Assembly: GCA_003550325.1 (NCBI GenBank)
Contig: QKWP01002055.1
Coordinates: 26,195 to 90,194 of the forward strand
Length of the DNA stretch: 64,000 nucleotides
Source of the DNA: Gigaspora rosea
Lineage: Eukaryota; Glomeromycota; Glomeromycetes; Diversisporales; Gigasporaceae
Direction: 5' to 3'
The translations under genes were made by a program, and so were the position numbers. This document shows, in pieces, positions 24,742 through 36,012 of the stretch (positions within the stretch are counted from its first letter, which is position 1; each line of letters opens with the position of its first letter). The notes under the pieces were generated by a model, which saw only the letters and a program-made list of their open reading frames with translations, made no database searches and was not told the origin of the DNA.

Positions 24742-25092
24742 CAGTACCGAACAGTAAAAAACATCCACTCGTTATTAGTAAATCTTTTAAATTGTTATAA
24801 CTTTTTTAAAAAAAATTAAATCAAAAAACCCTCTGACAAATTGATAGATTTTTAGATAAACTCATTTCTGTCAAAGGAATTTTTTTTATTTTTAATTTTA
24901 AGGAAGTTATAAGGCATTAAAGTTTATATGAGTTTCAAAAATTGGCATTTAATATATAAAAAAAGAAAACATATATAGGTTTTTAGCCAATCAAAATCAA
25001 TTGCACAAAAATTAGCCAATCATAATTGATTATATAAGCACCCAAAATTGGCACCTATATATATAGATTGGATGTCTTTTACTGTTCCGTAC
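24742..25092. mobile_element. TA-flanked MITE (Tc1/mariner-like)
   Basis: Ends CAGTACCGAACAGTAAAA and the complement of TAGTACGGAACAGTAAAA, bordered by TA on each side. About 350 bases, no coding capacity. The superfamily is inferred from the TA target and CAGT-type ends. Confidence 0.65.
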
Positions 25093-25124
25093 TATACTAA
25101 AAATTTCTTTTTAATATATTACAA

Positions 25125-25555
25125 TCAACAGTCTTCCCAGATGCGACCAGCCACATCAACTTATGTATAAGCCAAAAAAATTTGTTAGCTATAGTTACAA
25201 ACCAACTATGCTTCATAACCTACTCCTTCAAAAACTCCTTCTCTGAGCTTCTCATAAAGAAGAATAAAACAAGAGAAGATCAAAATAGAGGGACAAAACT
25301 AAATACTCAACAAAATTGACCAAAAACCAAAATTATACATTCAAGAAAAATAAAAAAAAGAAAACCAAAGAAAAAGCAAAGAAAAAATAGACTATGAAGG
25401 TGTTATTAAGCCTACACTAGACTGTAAAAATTATATAATACTGCATAGACTATATCTACCAAAGTGTTATATGTACAAAAAAGAACAAAAAAAACTACGT
25501 CTCGAACTCTGTAACCAAGTATGAAATTCTTTACATGCCCTCCAAAGGTTCCATA
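25125..25555 (+). repeat. A-rich segment shared with the 54.4-56.5 kb element
   Basis: 25130-25270 (GCTTCTCATAAAGAAGAATA and upstream) matches 54540-54680. The rest is A-rich on the plus strand and has no recognised gene. Confidence 0.6.
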
Positions 25556-27343
25556 AAATTAAAAATATTAATATATATAATTTTTAATTATTATTATATT
25601 TTAATATTAAGGTTTAAAGTAACAATCATAATATTGATCAATTAATTCAACAGATATAACTTAATGTATTAAATTTTAAGGCATTATTGTATGGATGCTA
25701 TTTAGCAATTTTACAAATATAAAGTATCTTATTAAAGAAGGCTTTGAAATTATTTTAAAGCAGCATAGATTGAAAATATATTATAGGATTGATTATCAAA
25801 AAAATATGTAGAAATGCAGAGCACAAACAGATTTATATTTAAAATTTTTGATAATTCTAAAGATAAAAGTTCTTATTTGGTTTTTTTATCTTTTTTAACT
25901 CAAATTTTATTTTGATAATAATAACCAACTCTATACATTCTACTTGCATCATCTATATTAGCAATAGAGATCTGCAATTTAATTTGATCTTAAATATTGA
26001 ATCAAATATTTGAACAAATTCAAATTCAAATTTAACTATTATCAAATTCAAATTTGATTAAATTTAAATATAATTAAATTTGATTTAATTTGAAAATTAC
26101 TATTAAAATTCAAATTCAAATATTTAAATTAAATCTAATTCAAATTAGAGTAATTTGATTTGATCAAATTCAAATTAGAGTAATTTGATTTGATCAATTC
26201 AAATTAATGTAATATTTGATTTGATATAAAATTGAAAACTCTAATTAGCAGGGTTTGATAATTAAATATTGCTTTATGCATTGCCCAAATAAATATAAAG
26301 TGTATTATATAGGTTGTTACATATTAAATCAGCCCTTGTAACATATAATTTATTTTGAGATAATTGAATTTAATCATTTGTTTTAATTTTTGGACTGATT
26401 TGGAATTAATAAAATTTTCAATTTTGATTGGTTAGATATAACAGGTGACTATAAGGTAATCACATAATGTGCTGGCCTTATGTGGCTACATGTAATTTTT
26501 TTTTACATTTATCTTAATTTTTTATTATGCAAATTGACTTTTATTTATAATTGAAAAATATCCATCATGTCAAAATTTATATAAATCTAATAAAAACTCA
26601 ATTTTCAAAAAATTGCAAAAAGGGCTGTTTTAATGTGTAACACCCTATATAATATGACTACTTTTTAGTTTTAGTAAATTAAATTTTATGTAAGTTTTAT
26701 TATATTACAAACATAAAGTACAAGCTTTAAAAATTTATTTTTGTATTAATACATTATTTGATTTGAATAAATAATTCACTTTATAATATCTTAGGAATTG
26801 CAAATAATATATTTAAATTACAAATAATATAAAAAACTAATTTATCAAAACTTACTACAAAAATTATCAAATTGCAGTAAAATCACAACCCTAGTTTAAA
26901 TAACAGTTTTTTTTTTTATTGTTTTTAGCATTGTTAAAAAATTAATTAATTGGAATTAATACATATATTATAACATTTATTAGTAGATTTGCACTTTTTT
27001 AAAACTATTAAAAATTTTTTCAATTTTTAAAATTTTTTATTATATTCAACAAATTCATAGCATTCAAGATCCAAAATCACATTTAAAGATAACAGAATAA
27101 ATAAAACTTTTACAAAAAAGTAAATTGCATAAAAATACAAAGTTTCATATATTTGATACTGGAACTTTTATCTAAAGCTATACAATGCCTATGGTTCAAA
27201 ATTTGGAGATAGGACTTAGCTTGTATTACAAATTGTGTTGCAAAATTTTAAAGAATATTACATTATGTAGTAAAAATTACTATGAAAGTGATATAAGAGT
27301 TTTTGAAGATAAGAAAAAGTGTTCAATGTATTAGAATCTAATT

Positions 27344-27345
<2 letters not shown>

Positions 27346-27405
<60 letters not shown>
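27346..27405. repeat. Uninterrupted T60 run
   Basis: Sixty T in a row, flanked by TCTAATTG and ACAATTGGATTAGA. In the left arm the corresponding interval (about 10.54-11.16 kb) holds some 200 bases of unique sequence plus the hAT MITE. The run may mark an internally deleted retroposon, or a place where assembly collapsed. Confidence 0.75.
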
Positions 27406-27409
<4 letters not shown>

Positions 27410-28147
27410 TTGGATTAGATGGTAATGATTAGAATACAATATTTTTATGCTGTAGTGTTATTCGATAATGACGTAGTTTTTAGGATTCTATCAAGAAAAA
27501 TACATCAACTAATTTATTAAAGTATTCTACGAAAGTAGTTTATTAGGAACAATAATTATTAAAGTATTCTATGTATTAAGAACGGCACATCAATTAATTA
27601 TTAAATTATTAAACGATTTTTTCAACACTTTTGTTTTGTATAATTTTTAATTATTAAACTTCAAATAGTTTTAGTAGCATCTTATAAATGTCAAATAAAA
27701 TATCTGTTATATATCACATGCATGCATAAATAGTATTTTAAAAATTATTTGTCACAATAATTATATCGTATATAGCACAAGTTTAATTGACCAATTAATG
27801 GATTTTTAACAATGCTATTGATTTCATTATAATTTGATTGGCCGTATTATGTATGACAATTTGAAATTGTATCCACAACCTACAATAGGCAGTGTAACAT
27901 CCTTTTTTTTATTAATTTTCAACGAAGTAATACTGATACTGAATTAGTAAATATTGTTTCTTACAGTATTTCTCTTTGATTTAAAATGGAAATAAAATTC
28001 TTTGAAAGCCTTTCAAAAAATTATCTTGAACTTCTTAATGACAAAGAAGACTATAATGTAATTATTAATGTTGGTGAATCCCCTGATACAAAAATATTTC
28101 AGGCACATTCAACTATTTTAAAATGCAGGTCTTCATATTTTCGTAAC

Positions 28148-28152
<5 letters not shown>

Positions 28153-28193
<41 letters not shown>

Positions 28194-28934
28194 NNNNNNN
28201 NNNNNNNNNNNNNNNNNNNNNNNNNNNNNNNNNNNNNNNNNNNNNNNNNNNNNNNNNNNNNNNNNNNNNNNNNNNNNNNNNNNNNNNNNNNNNNNNNNNN
28301 TTTTTTTACGGTTTATAGAGAGACTTCTTTGCTCTCATGGTTTTTATTAAGTATACAACCTATATTAAATAGGGGGGTATTACATTTTACATATCAACGA
28401 GACTACAATTAGCCACGCGTACAATTTTAGTCATTGTCTATTTAAAGGCTCCGCCCGCAGGTTACCTACTAATTGCTATACCTGGAACCCGCCTGTGGGT
28501 TCCCTATTTAAAGTCTCTGGTTTTCAATGTTACTATGTAACACCAAACTTATTTTTATCCATTCAGGCTTAGGGCTATTTTACCCTCGAAGTAATCTCTA
28601 CCATAACGGACGTAGATCCCACATCTATACCGGTTTTGGATTTTTGTGCCAGAGGTGATTCCATAATTGGCAAGGCCAATCCTTTTCCACAAACGTCGAC
28701 GGCATTCTCCACATTTCTCACTATAATAGTGCCCGCTCTCTGCCGTATCGGTTTCCTTCCGGGAATTCCTTGATTCAAGCATGTACCTTCACATGGACTT
28801 CGCCACAGGGCTTCGCATCCGATTATAGGCTCCAATTTTTGGTTACAGAGTATTTACCTCCAGCCGAACTCGAACCGTTGACCTTGTCTGTGGGGGAACG
28901 GGAACTTAACAACTAAGCTATGGGACCCGAACCC
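28153..28934 (-). mobile_element. tRNA-headed retroposon inserted in the BTB exon
   Basis: Flanked by perfect 16-base duplications ATTTTCGTAACGAGTT (28137-28152 and 28935-28950). The tail is a T run on the plus strand that contains the assembly gap (28194-28300). On the minus strand the 5' end reads GGGTCCCATAGCTTAGTTG, an A-box-like match. About 35 bases later GGTTCGAGTTC resembles a B box (plus-strand positions about 28865-28875 and 28910-28920). The body of about 550 bases is richer in GC than the host DNA. Two overlapping ORFs (75 and 86 codons) are of unknown meaning; one has CGEC followed by RRRLWKR. An AATAAA lies close to the tail. True length is uncertain because of the gap. Confidence 0.8.
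28194..28300. other. Assembly gap (107 N)
   Basis: Run of N between two T runs in the tail of the retroposon. The real size is unknown. Confidence 0.99.
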
Positions 28935-31139
28935 ATTTTCGTAACGAGTTAGATAAGATTAATAGGAATTCAGATAATATTAAAACAATTAATTTGAAAC
29001 ATGTCACGATTCAGCAATTTGAAATAATCATCAAGTAAGTTATAGAATATTTAATATATTATTATATATTTTTAGTAGATTATTAAGATAAATTTTTTTA
29101 TAAAGGTATATTTACGGAGGAGTGATTTCATTAGATAATCTTGACTCATCATTTATTTTTGAATTAATGATTATGTCTAATAATTTTCTTCTTGAGGAGT
29201 TGGCTAAATATTTTGAAAATCATTTAATTGAAACTAAAGCTTCCTGGCTTCGATTACGCTTTGCTCATGTTTATAAAGCAAGTATTCAAAATAACAACTT
29301 TCAAGATCTACATAATTGGTGTAATAACATTATAGCAAAATATCCAGATAAAGTTTTTGACACTGAAGATTTCATTTCTCTTCCAAAAAGTGCTTTAGTA
29401 TCGCTTATTAAACGTGATGATTTACAAATGGATGAAGGAAAAATTTGGAAATATGTTATTACTTGGGGAATTGCTCAAAATCCTAGTTTACCATCTAATT
29501 TTGAAGACTGGTCTAATGAAAATTTTCAATCTTTAAAGACTACTCTAATAAACTGTTTACCATGTATCCGTTAATTTCAAATATCTAGTGATGACATTAT
29601 TGATAATGTACAGCCATATCAAAGAATTCTTGAAAAAACTCTTTGGAATGATATATTAAAAAGACTTGCTAATTCGGACAAGCAGATATCATCAATAATT
29701 CTTCCTCCTCGTAAAATTTTAATACAAAAATTACCGACTAGAACGACTGAATCATTTTCAAAAGTAATTAGTGAAACACATGCAGCTGAAATCGCTTCAT
29801 GGATTGATAAGAAAACTGATATATATTCTACAATAAATAATCCTTATGAATTTAAATTAATTCTTCGTGGAAGCAGAGATGGCTTTACTCCTGAAGCATT
29901 TTGGAATTTATGCAATAATCAGAAAAATACAGTTGTAGTTATAAAGGTTAAAGACACTGATGAAATTCTTGGTGGATATAATCCTATTGAATGGAAAAAA
30001 TCATCAAGTACTGAATATGTCAGCTGCAATGAAAGCTTTATTTTTTCATTGAAAAAAAATGGCAATGTCAAGAATTCTATTTTAAGTCGTGTAAAACACT
30101 CAGATAATGCATTTTGTTATTATTATGACTTTGGTCCATATTTTGGGGGTGGTTGTGATCTTGGTTTGTTTGGTGATGATTTTCAAATTAATTCATTTAG
30201 TTATTGTCGTTGTTGTTCATATGAGGCACCAATTAGAAATGATGATTCAGGTTTTTCAGTGGAAGAATATGAGGTATTCCAAATTTATAAAAAAGTTTAA
30301 TTTTTTATTATCTCGACCTATTTTTTTATTTTTTACAAGGCAACGAACTTTAAAGGTAATTTTATTATTTGAGTTATTGGCTGGAGCTGAGGGAAATGAA
30401 GCGTAAGTCTACGAATTTTCGGCAATATCCGGTTTCTGCATCAAATGGTTCTGATTTAGGTTCAAAATTCGAAAACTTTAACCTAAATTAGGTTCAATTT
30501 TTGATACAGTAATCAGTTTACCGTAAAATATTGCTACTTACTTTAAAAATGCGTTATTATAATGATGCAAAAAAAATTAGAGAAAAAGTTTAACTATTGA
30601 TAACTCCATGATATCCTGTTCTTCATAAATATATCTTTGTATCATAAGTAAATATTAAATAAAACAAAAAAATGTCATTGTGTCGCAAGTGTATACTTTT
30701 TTCTTTGGTAAATTTTTCGAATGACAAAACACAAACAAACATATACGGCCGAACAAATAGCATAAAAAATGAAGTGAAAAGAAAACGAAAGAGTTCAATA
30801 TTCAAGAATAGCAGCTAGCGTATAGAAAAGTAATTAGAAAAAAGAAAAGCTCGTCGCTAAAGACAGGCAACGGCTAATAATAGTCATATTTTGATAGGCA
30901 AGTCAAGTCAAACAGATAAATAAAGGAGACAGCATAAATAAGAGCATGATTTCTGTTGTAATTAAATTTCGACCGATTTATTAAAATTATAACGATAATA
31001 TGCTATAAATAATTTTCAACGATTATTAAAATTATAACGATAACGTGCAATAAATTCATTTAGAAATGCGTCTCCAACCTGTCAACTTACTGACATAATT
31101 TTCTAAGTTATTGCCCTATTTGTGTGGAATGTTTTCCTT

Positions 31140-31500
31140 CGGTTATATCATTTTGCTCAAAATGGATAACTATACAGATCAAACACTATCTAATCAAATA
31201 GTGACAATGCGACTTATTAAGTACCCTAGGTAAAATTGGGAACTTGCTCTTGCATACAGTCTCCATTGTGTCTTGCCTGGGCAATCACAATTCATAAAAT
31301 CACAAGGTTTGATATTACCGCAAGCTGTCATAAATGGGAATTGCAACAGGTCTTACATGTGGGTGTACCAATGGTTCGTACCCTTACTGATCTTCTTTTC
31401 GATAGTGTCTTTCCTTTTGACAGATTGCAAAAGTTGGGACAAAATTCACGCTTGCAACAAAAGAACAAAGAATGCTTTCCTTATACCTTTACTATAAATA
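31140..31500 (+). pseudogene. PIF1-like helicase C-terminal relic (right arm)
   Basis: Counterpart of the relic at 7080-7443. CLAWAITIHK at about 31270 keeps the PIF1 motif, but the next residues are frameshifted (SQGLILPQAV is in another frame). Downstream, VPMVRTLTDLLF then FDRLQKLGQNSRLQQ continues the family's C-terminus in the first frame. It is not functional. Its constant place about 0.85 kb past the BTB gene shows both were in the segment before it was duplicated. Confidence 0.75.
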
Positions 31501-32907
31501 TAATCTTAAATGTAATGGAAATTTATAAAATTCAATTAGTATTTGAATTTAATTCTAAATAATAATAGCAATTTATAAAATTTTATTATTATTTTAAATT
31601 TAATTTTAAATAGTAAAAATTTATTAAATTAAAATATGATTTTAAATTTTTATTTAAAGAATAGAAATTTATAAAATTCAAATGTTATTTTAAATTTAAT
31701 TATAAATTGTAAGACCTAAGAATTAGGGCTCAAGCTCACAATACTTTCTAGTATGTATTCTATGCGTTTTCATCGATTGAAAATGGCGATTTTTAATGCA
31801 GGTCATGAAACTTAATGTAATGGACTATTTGATAATAAAAAAATAATTTTAAAATAATTATTTTAATGTCGCATGGCTTATTCTTTAATTACATTTGGAT
31901 CGATCTTTTTACGTCTATGTACTACATATTTTTCTTCAATATTTGTATGTATATAGTTCATGACTCATGTTGAATATTACCAAAAGAAAAGAAATGCAAA
32001 ATTTGATGGATAAAAGTCATTATAGCGAGTTTTAAATATGCTAAGCTGATTTTGAAAAAATGCACACCAAAAATTTTAATATTTCATATTTGAATAACAT
32101 TTGGGTAGAACATTGCGCTCAGACAATAAATAATACGTATAAAAAAAAAAAAATACAACTTAGATATGTAATAACAAGTACATATAATGACCAAGATTCA
32201 CATTATTTTAATTAATGTAATATCTTAATCAACATATCTATTTATTACTACATTTTCATGACTATGTAATCGTTATCCCTTGATTAATCTTAAACATTTC
32301 CGTGCAATATAAAGATTTCCTTGTGTGTATCCATTGTAACAAAAGTTTCGCTAGCAAAAGAAGATTTCAATAAAACTAAATAAATTTATATTATGATTTT
32401 TTATGGAGTAGTTCTTACATATAATTTATTGCCCAATTGACAATTGCGGTCTTGATAACGCTACGATACAAAATTTTGTTATGACACTATGGGATCATGC
32501 AGTTTTGCCGTAGCCGTAACCGTTTTATTGTCGTAAATTCATTGAACGATTCTACTGCATCACTATTTTTACCATGAAATAACATCCCCGAAAATTAATT
32601 ATCGCATATCACATCTGTTTCCATGAATTCTGTCAAAAAATTGGTCGGCCTAATTTTGTCGATTTTATAAGTTTGTGGTTCCCGGTAATGATCACTGCCG
32701 AATCAAAATTTATCAATCAACAAATATTCGGCCAGTCAATTTTTGTCAGATGTCCCAGAATTTATGAAAATAATTTTGAGGTCCACTGATGACTTAAAAT
32801 ATGAATAGCACAATCATCTTTTCGAAATTCCGTAATAGAACCAGTTAATATTATACATTACATCAAACTAAAACTTTCGTCAATAGAATAAAATTTGAAA
32901 AAAATAG

Positions 32908-33370
32908 TGTTGCACTCAAACCACCTCTAAAACGGTTTAGTGGAACTGGGGCTTAAAATAATTGAAAGCCTCACGTTTCAATAAATTGAACGTGATTGTG
33001 TATAAAGGTTTTTATGTGATTTGCTTTTATGAAAGAGGCAAACGGCTAAATGTATATGAAGATACAGATAGTCGTATCAGTTTATCTATAAACTATAACT
33101 ACTTTTACTAACACTATGTAACGTGAGAACCGTCGCAGTAATCACGTGAACTAGATCGTTAAATCACTTAACGATTACAAACGATTATACACGTGTATGA
33201 AGACACGAGTATAGGGTTTTGGTTAATTAGTGTATGAAGACACTAATCGTTTATTTATTTTATTGAGTTGTAGAGAACTATCGGCATTCCGGTAGGAATA
33301 TCGGTGATATTTATACATGTCAGATAATATATAATAACGATCATATCTATCAGTTATAATATATCGATTA
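32908..33370 (-). repeat. 3' LTR (truncated) of the minus-strand LTR element
   Basis: On the plus strand starts TGTTGCACTCAAACCACC and matches 35356-35820 closely. It lacks about 190 bases of U3 that are present in the other LTR (35820-36012), so the internal deletion extends into it. Confidence 0.85.
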
Positions 33371-33486
33371 AATAGTTCTACTAGGTCTTCACATTTATCA
33401 ATGAAGAAGTCTATTGGATCTTCCTCAAAGTCACTTTTTAAAAAAAAATTTTTTTTTTTAACAAATATTCTACCAGGATCGAAAAT

Positions 33487-34910
33487 TCAGGTACATAACC
33501 ATTGTATCAGTAAGTATCGAATGGTTTCATATAATATTGTCTTGATTATGGCTGTTTTTCTGAGAAACATTTTTGTCCACTGTTTCTTTTTATCTTTAGA
33601 TCCGGATGTATATACCATTTCTTTAGTTTGAGGTTTGTTAATGATGTTAAATTCTTGAAGTTTGTTGTTTAAGTCTTGCAAAGATTGAATAGACTGGTCT
33701 TTGTCTTTTCTATAGTATCGGCATTATGAAGATTAACTTCTTTATTGGCTAGTTCACATCTTTTAGGGTTCTTCAGCTTGTATAAATATTTAATCATCTT
33801 CTTGAGCTCGTATATCCATTTTATTCATGTTTTATATTCAGGATTTGGGGTAGTTCGTTCATATTCTACATGCTTCTCGAGTTTATTCAAAGTTTTGTCT
33901 TCAAATTTTCTGGTTACCCTTTTTAATTTTTCGATCTTCTTCTTCCAAACTTCGTAGACTTTCTCAAGACCGATTCCATTTCGACAAAATAATCTATCGG
34001 GATCAAATTGATTATTCAAAATCGTCACTTTTGACCAGTCCTAAATACTCTTCAGGTGCTTTATCTCTAATTCCTGTAGGCATCTTTGTTTCTTTCTCCC
34101 ATTCAACTATTCATCGAAACTCTTTAATTTTTTTGACCACGTTTTGCAGGCATAAAGTAACTCTTCTCCTTCCAGGGATACTTCTAATATATTCCCCTTA
34201 TTTATTTTACTTTTGTCTTCAATGTACTCAACTAACATCTCACGATCACTTTTATATGTAGTTTCTTCATATATGATTTCATTTTTCCTCTCTAATTCTT
34301 CTAATTCCGTTCCAAGAGCGTCATCCAATTCAGCTAACTTTCAGTAATCTGGTAGGGATTCTTCATCTATATCAAAATCATCTTCAAGATCAAGTTTGAG
34401 CATTTCTATCTTCGATTTGTAGTCTCTAGGATTCTTGAACTGAGGTTCAGGTTCTTTAGGCTTCGTAGGTTCCGGAATCTGATTCTTTAAGACTTCGAGA
34501 TAGATATTAGTAAGGTCTCCCAGAACAGCTTCAAGGTTTAATTCAGCTTCTTCTTTCTTTAGGTTCTTCTTTTCATTTGTTAAGCCTTTATCGTCGTCTT
34601 CTACTGAAGTTTCTGGGGCATAATGCGACTCACGAACTTTGGGTATCGATACTTTGTTCCTTTGGATGAAGGTTATATCTTCTAATACCTCTAACAAGAA
34701 TTCCAGGGCTTCGGGCACTTGTTCTTCATGGATTTCGGAGTGACCGAATGCTTTATTGATGATTTCTTGAACTTCCGCGACTTGTTCATCGGTAAAGGTT
34801 GTAAGAAGTATGGTGCACTTTTCTTCTAACTCTTTAGCATCAGGACACCTACTAACATTATGTCCTTTCACACTACAATAGGGGCATCTAAACTCCTTAT
34901 GAAATTTTCG
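33487..34910 (-). pseudogene. Gag-like zinc-knuckle protein, fragmented
   Basis: Reading from 34910 down, CPYCSVKGHNVSRC is a CX2CX4HX4C zinc knuckle, the nucleic-acid-binding motif of retroviral-type Gag proteins. It is followed by ELEEKCTILLTTF and a long acidic, lysine- and glutamate-rich stretch likely to form coiled coils, with a proline-rich piece PEPTKPKEPEPQFK. A stop at 34341 is followed in nearby frames by DDALGTELEELERKNE (34107-34328), PDRLFCRNGIGLEKVYEVWK (33825-34028) and KTKTSLFNL to LNNKLQEF (down to 33487). At least three frame breaks. In this element the knuckle is near the N-terminal side of what remains, an unusual order, perhaps because upstream coding DNA has been lost. 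No protease, RT or integrase motif seen. Confidence 0.7.
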
Positions 34911-35355
34911 TCTATTCCATTTCTAATTCTTTGGATACATTCTATACATTTATTTTAGATATTTATTCAACATTTACTTTCTTCGTTCTTTGTTTGTAGT
35001 CTTCTTTCTTAATAAGCAATACTAGTAGGTATGTTGACTCTTATCGCAGGCTCTTCTAGACTTGTTGTTACAGACAAGTATAACTTTCAGTGCCTTTTAT
35101 TACATGACTTATGTTAATTTAACACAAATTTAATAAGTTGGCTTTCAATTGCACACACTTGTTGTAATATAATTATTTACTATTTCGATCATGCTATACA
35201 CTTGTTAAATATAAGTGCGAGTGTCCTATATTAATATCGTAAAGCTATCGGAAATTTATCTTAATATTCCAAAATTATCAATTTCTAATGATAATCGAAC
35301 TTATACAATTACTTAATAAACTGGGTTGAGCTGTATTTCGCAGTCACCACCAAAA

Positions 35356-36012
35356 TGTTGCACTCAAACCACCTCTAAAATGGTTTAGTGAAACTGGAGC
35401 TTAAAATAATTGAAAGCCTCACGTTTCAATAAATTGAACGTGATTGTGTATAGAGGTTTTTATGTGATTTGCTTTTATGAAAAAGGCAAACGGCTAAATG
35501 TATATGAAGATACAGATAGTCATATCAGTTTATCTATAAACTATAACTACTTTTACTAACACTATGTAATGTGAGAACTGACGCAATAATCACGTGAACT
35601 AGATCGTTAAATCACTTAAGTGTATGAAGACACGAGTATAGGGTTTTGGTTAATTAGTGTATGAAGACACTAATAGTTTATTTATTTTATTGAGTTGTAG
35701 AGAACTATCGGCATTCCAGTAGAAATATCAGCAATATTTATACATGTCAGATAATATATAAGAATAACGATCATATCTATCAGTTATAATATATCGATTC
35801 TATCAATTAGTTATACTTGATATAATATATCCGATAGATATGATAGATTTAATAGTTATAAAATAAATAAAATAAATAATATAAACAATAGATTTATTAG
35901 ATCTATTAGATATTTTAGATTCTTTAGAATCTTTAGGTTTGTGTTACGCTACGTAATCACATGTATGATGGTCATTGATCGCCATGTGCCTATAGTCATA
36001 TCGGGTATAACA
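35356..36012 (-). repeat. 5' LTR of the minus-strand LTR element
   Basis: 657 bases, with plus-strand limits TGTTGCACTC and GGGTATAACA. It is the complete copy. The two LTRs differ at scattered sites and by a 15-20-base deletion near 35618, so the insertion is not recent. Confidence 0.85.

Larger units (their letters stand above)
15880..26640 (+). repeat. Repeat family X, copy 1
   Basis: Collinear with 47150-58940. Examples: 17300-17520 with 47220-47460; 17700-17760 with 50950-51030; 18300-19600 with 51040-52125; 23745-24580 with 52135-54390; 25560-26060 with 56600-57110; 26220-26640 with 58330-58940. The family itself is partly fold-back: 18500-18720 is the reverse complement of about 23740-23940. 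Each copy has been interrupted by different elements, so the copies serve as each other's uninterrupted reference. Confidence 0.8.
27986..30300 (+). pseudogene. BTB-BACK-TLDc gene interrupted by a retroposon (right-arm copy)
   Basis: Same architecture and same intron (29035-29105, GTAAGT to AG) as the left-arm gene. The BTB exon starts at 27986 and is split after RSSYFRNE by a minus-strand retroposon at 28153-28934, with 16-base duplications. The exon resumes at 28951. Exon 2 (29106-30300) holds the BACK and TLDc domains. A TAA at 29572-29574 replaces the tyrosine codon of the left copy (IRYFQIS). Past that stop the frame stays open to 30300, with the complete LGGYNPIEW and FGPYFGGGCDLGL motifs of TLDc and the FSVEEYEVFQIYKKV end. 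So TLDc is whole here and broken in the other arm, while BTB is whole there and broken here. Confidence 0.87.
32908..36012 (-). mobile_element. Internally deleted LTR retrotransposon
   Basis: Two direct LTRs bracket 2 kb of DNA holding a gag-like relic and no reverse transcriptase or integrase. On the minus strand the LTR begins TGTTATACCC and ends GAGTGCAACA. TTTTGGTGGTGACTGCG follows at once and may serve as the primer-binding site (complement of a tRNA 3' end ending in CCACCA; which tRNA is unknown). The left inverted-repeat arm (about 5.70 kb) has no such insertion. No clear target-site duplication was found (AATAG on one side, AAAGA on the other). Confidence 0.8.

Noticed and set aside
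28555-28835. Two overlapping minus-strand ORFs as genes
   Set aside because: They are within the tRNA-headed retroposon, in two frames, with no recognised domain. They are described with the element instead.
28865-28934. A functional tRNA gene
   Set aside because: A- and B-box-like words are present, but no complete cloverleaf or acceptor stem could be drawn, and the sequence continues straight into the retroposon body.
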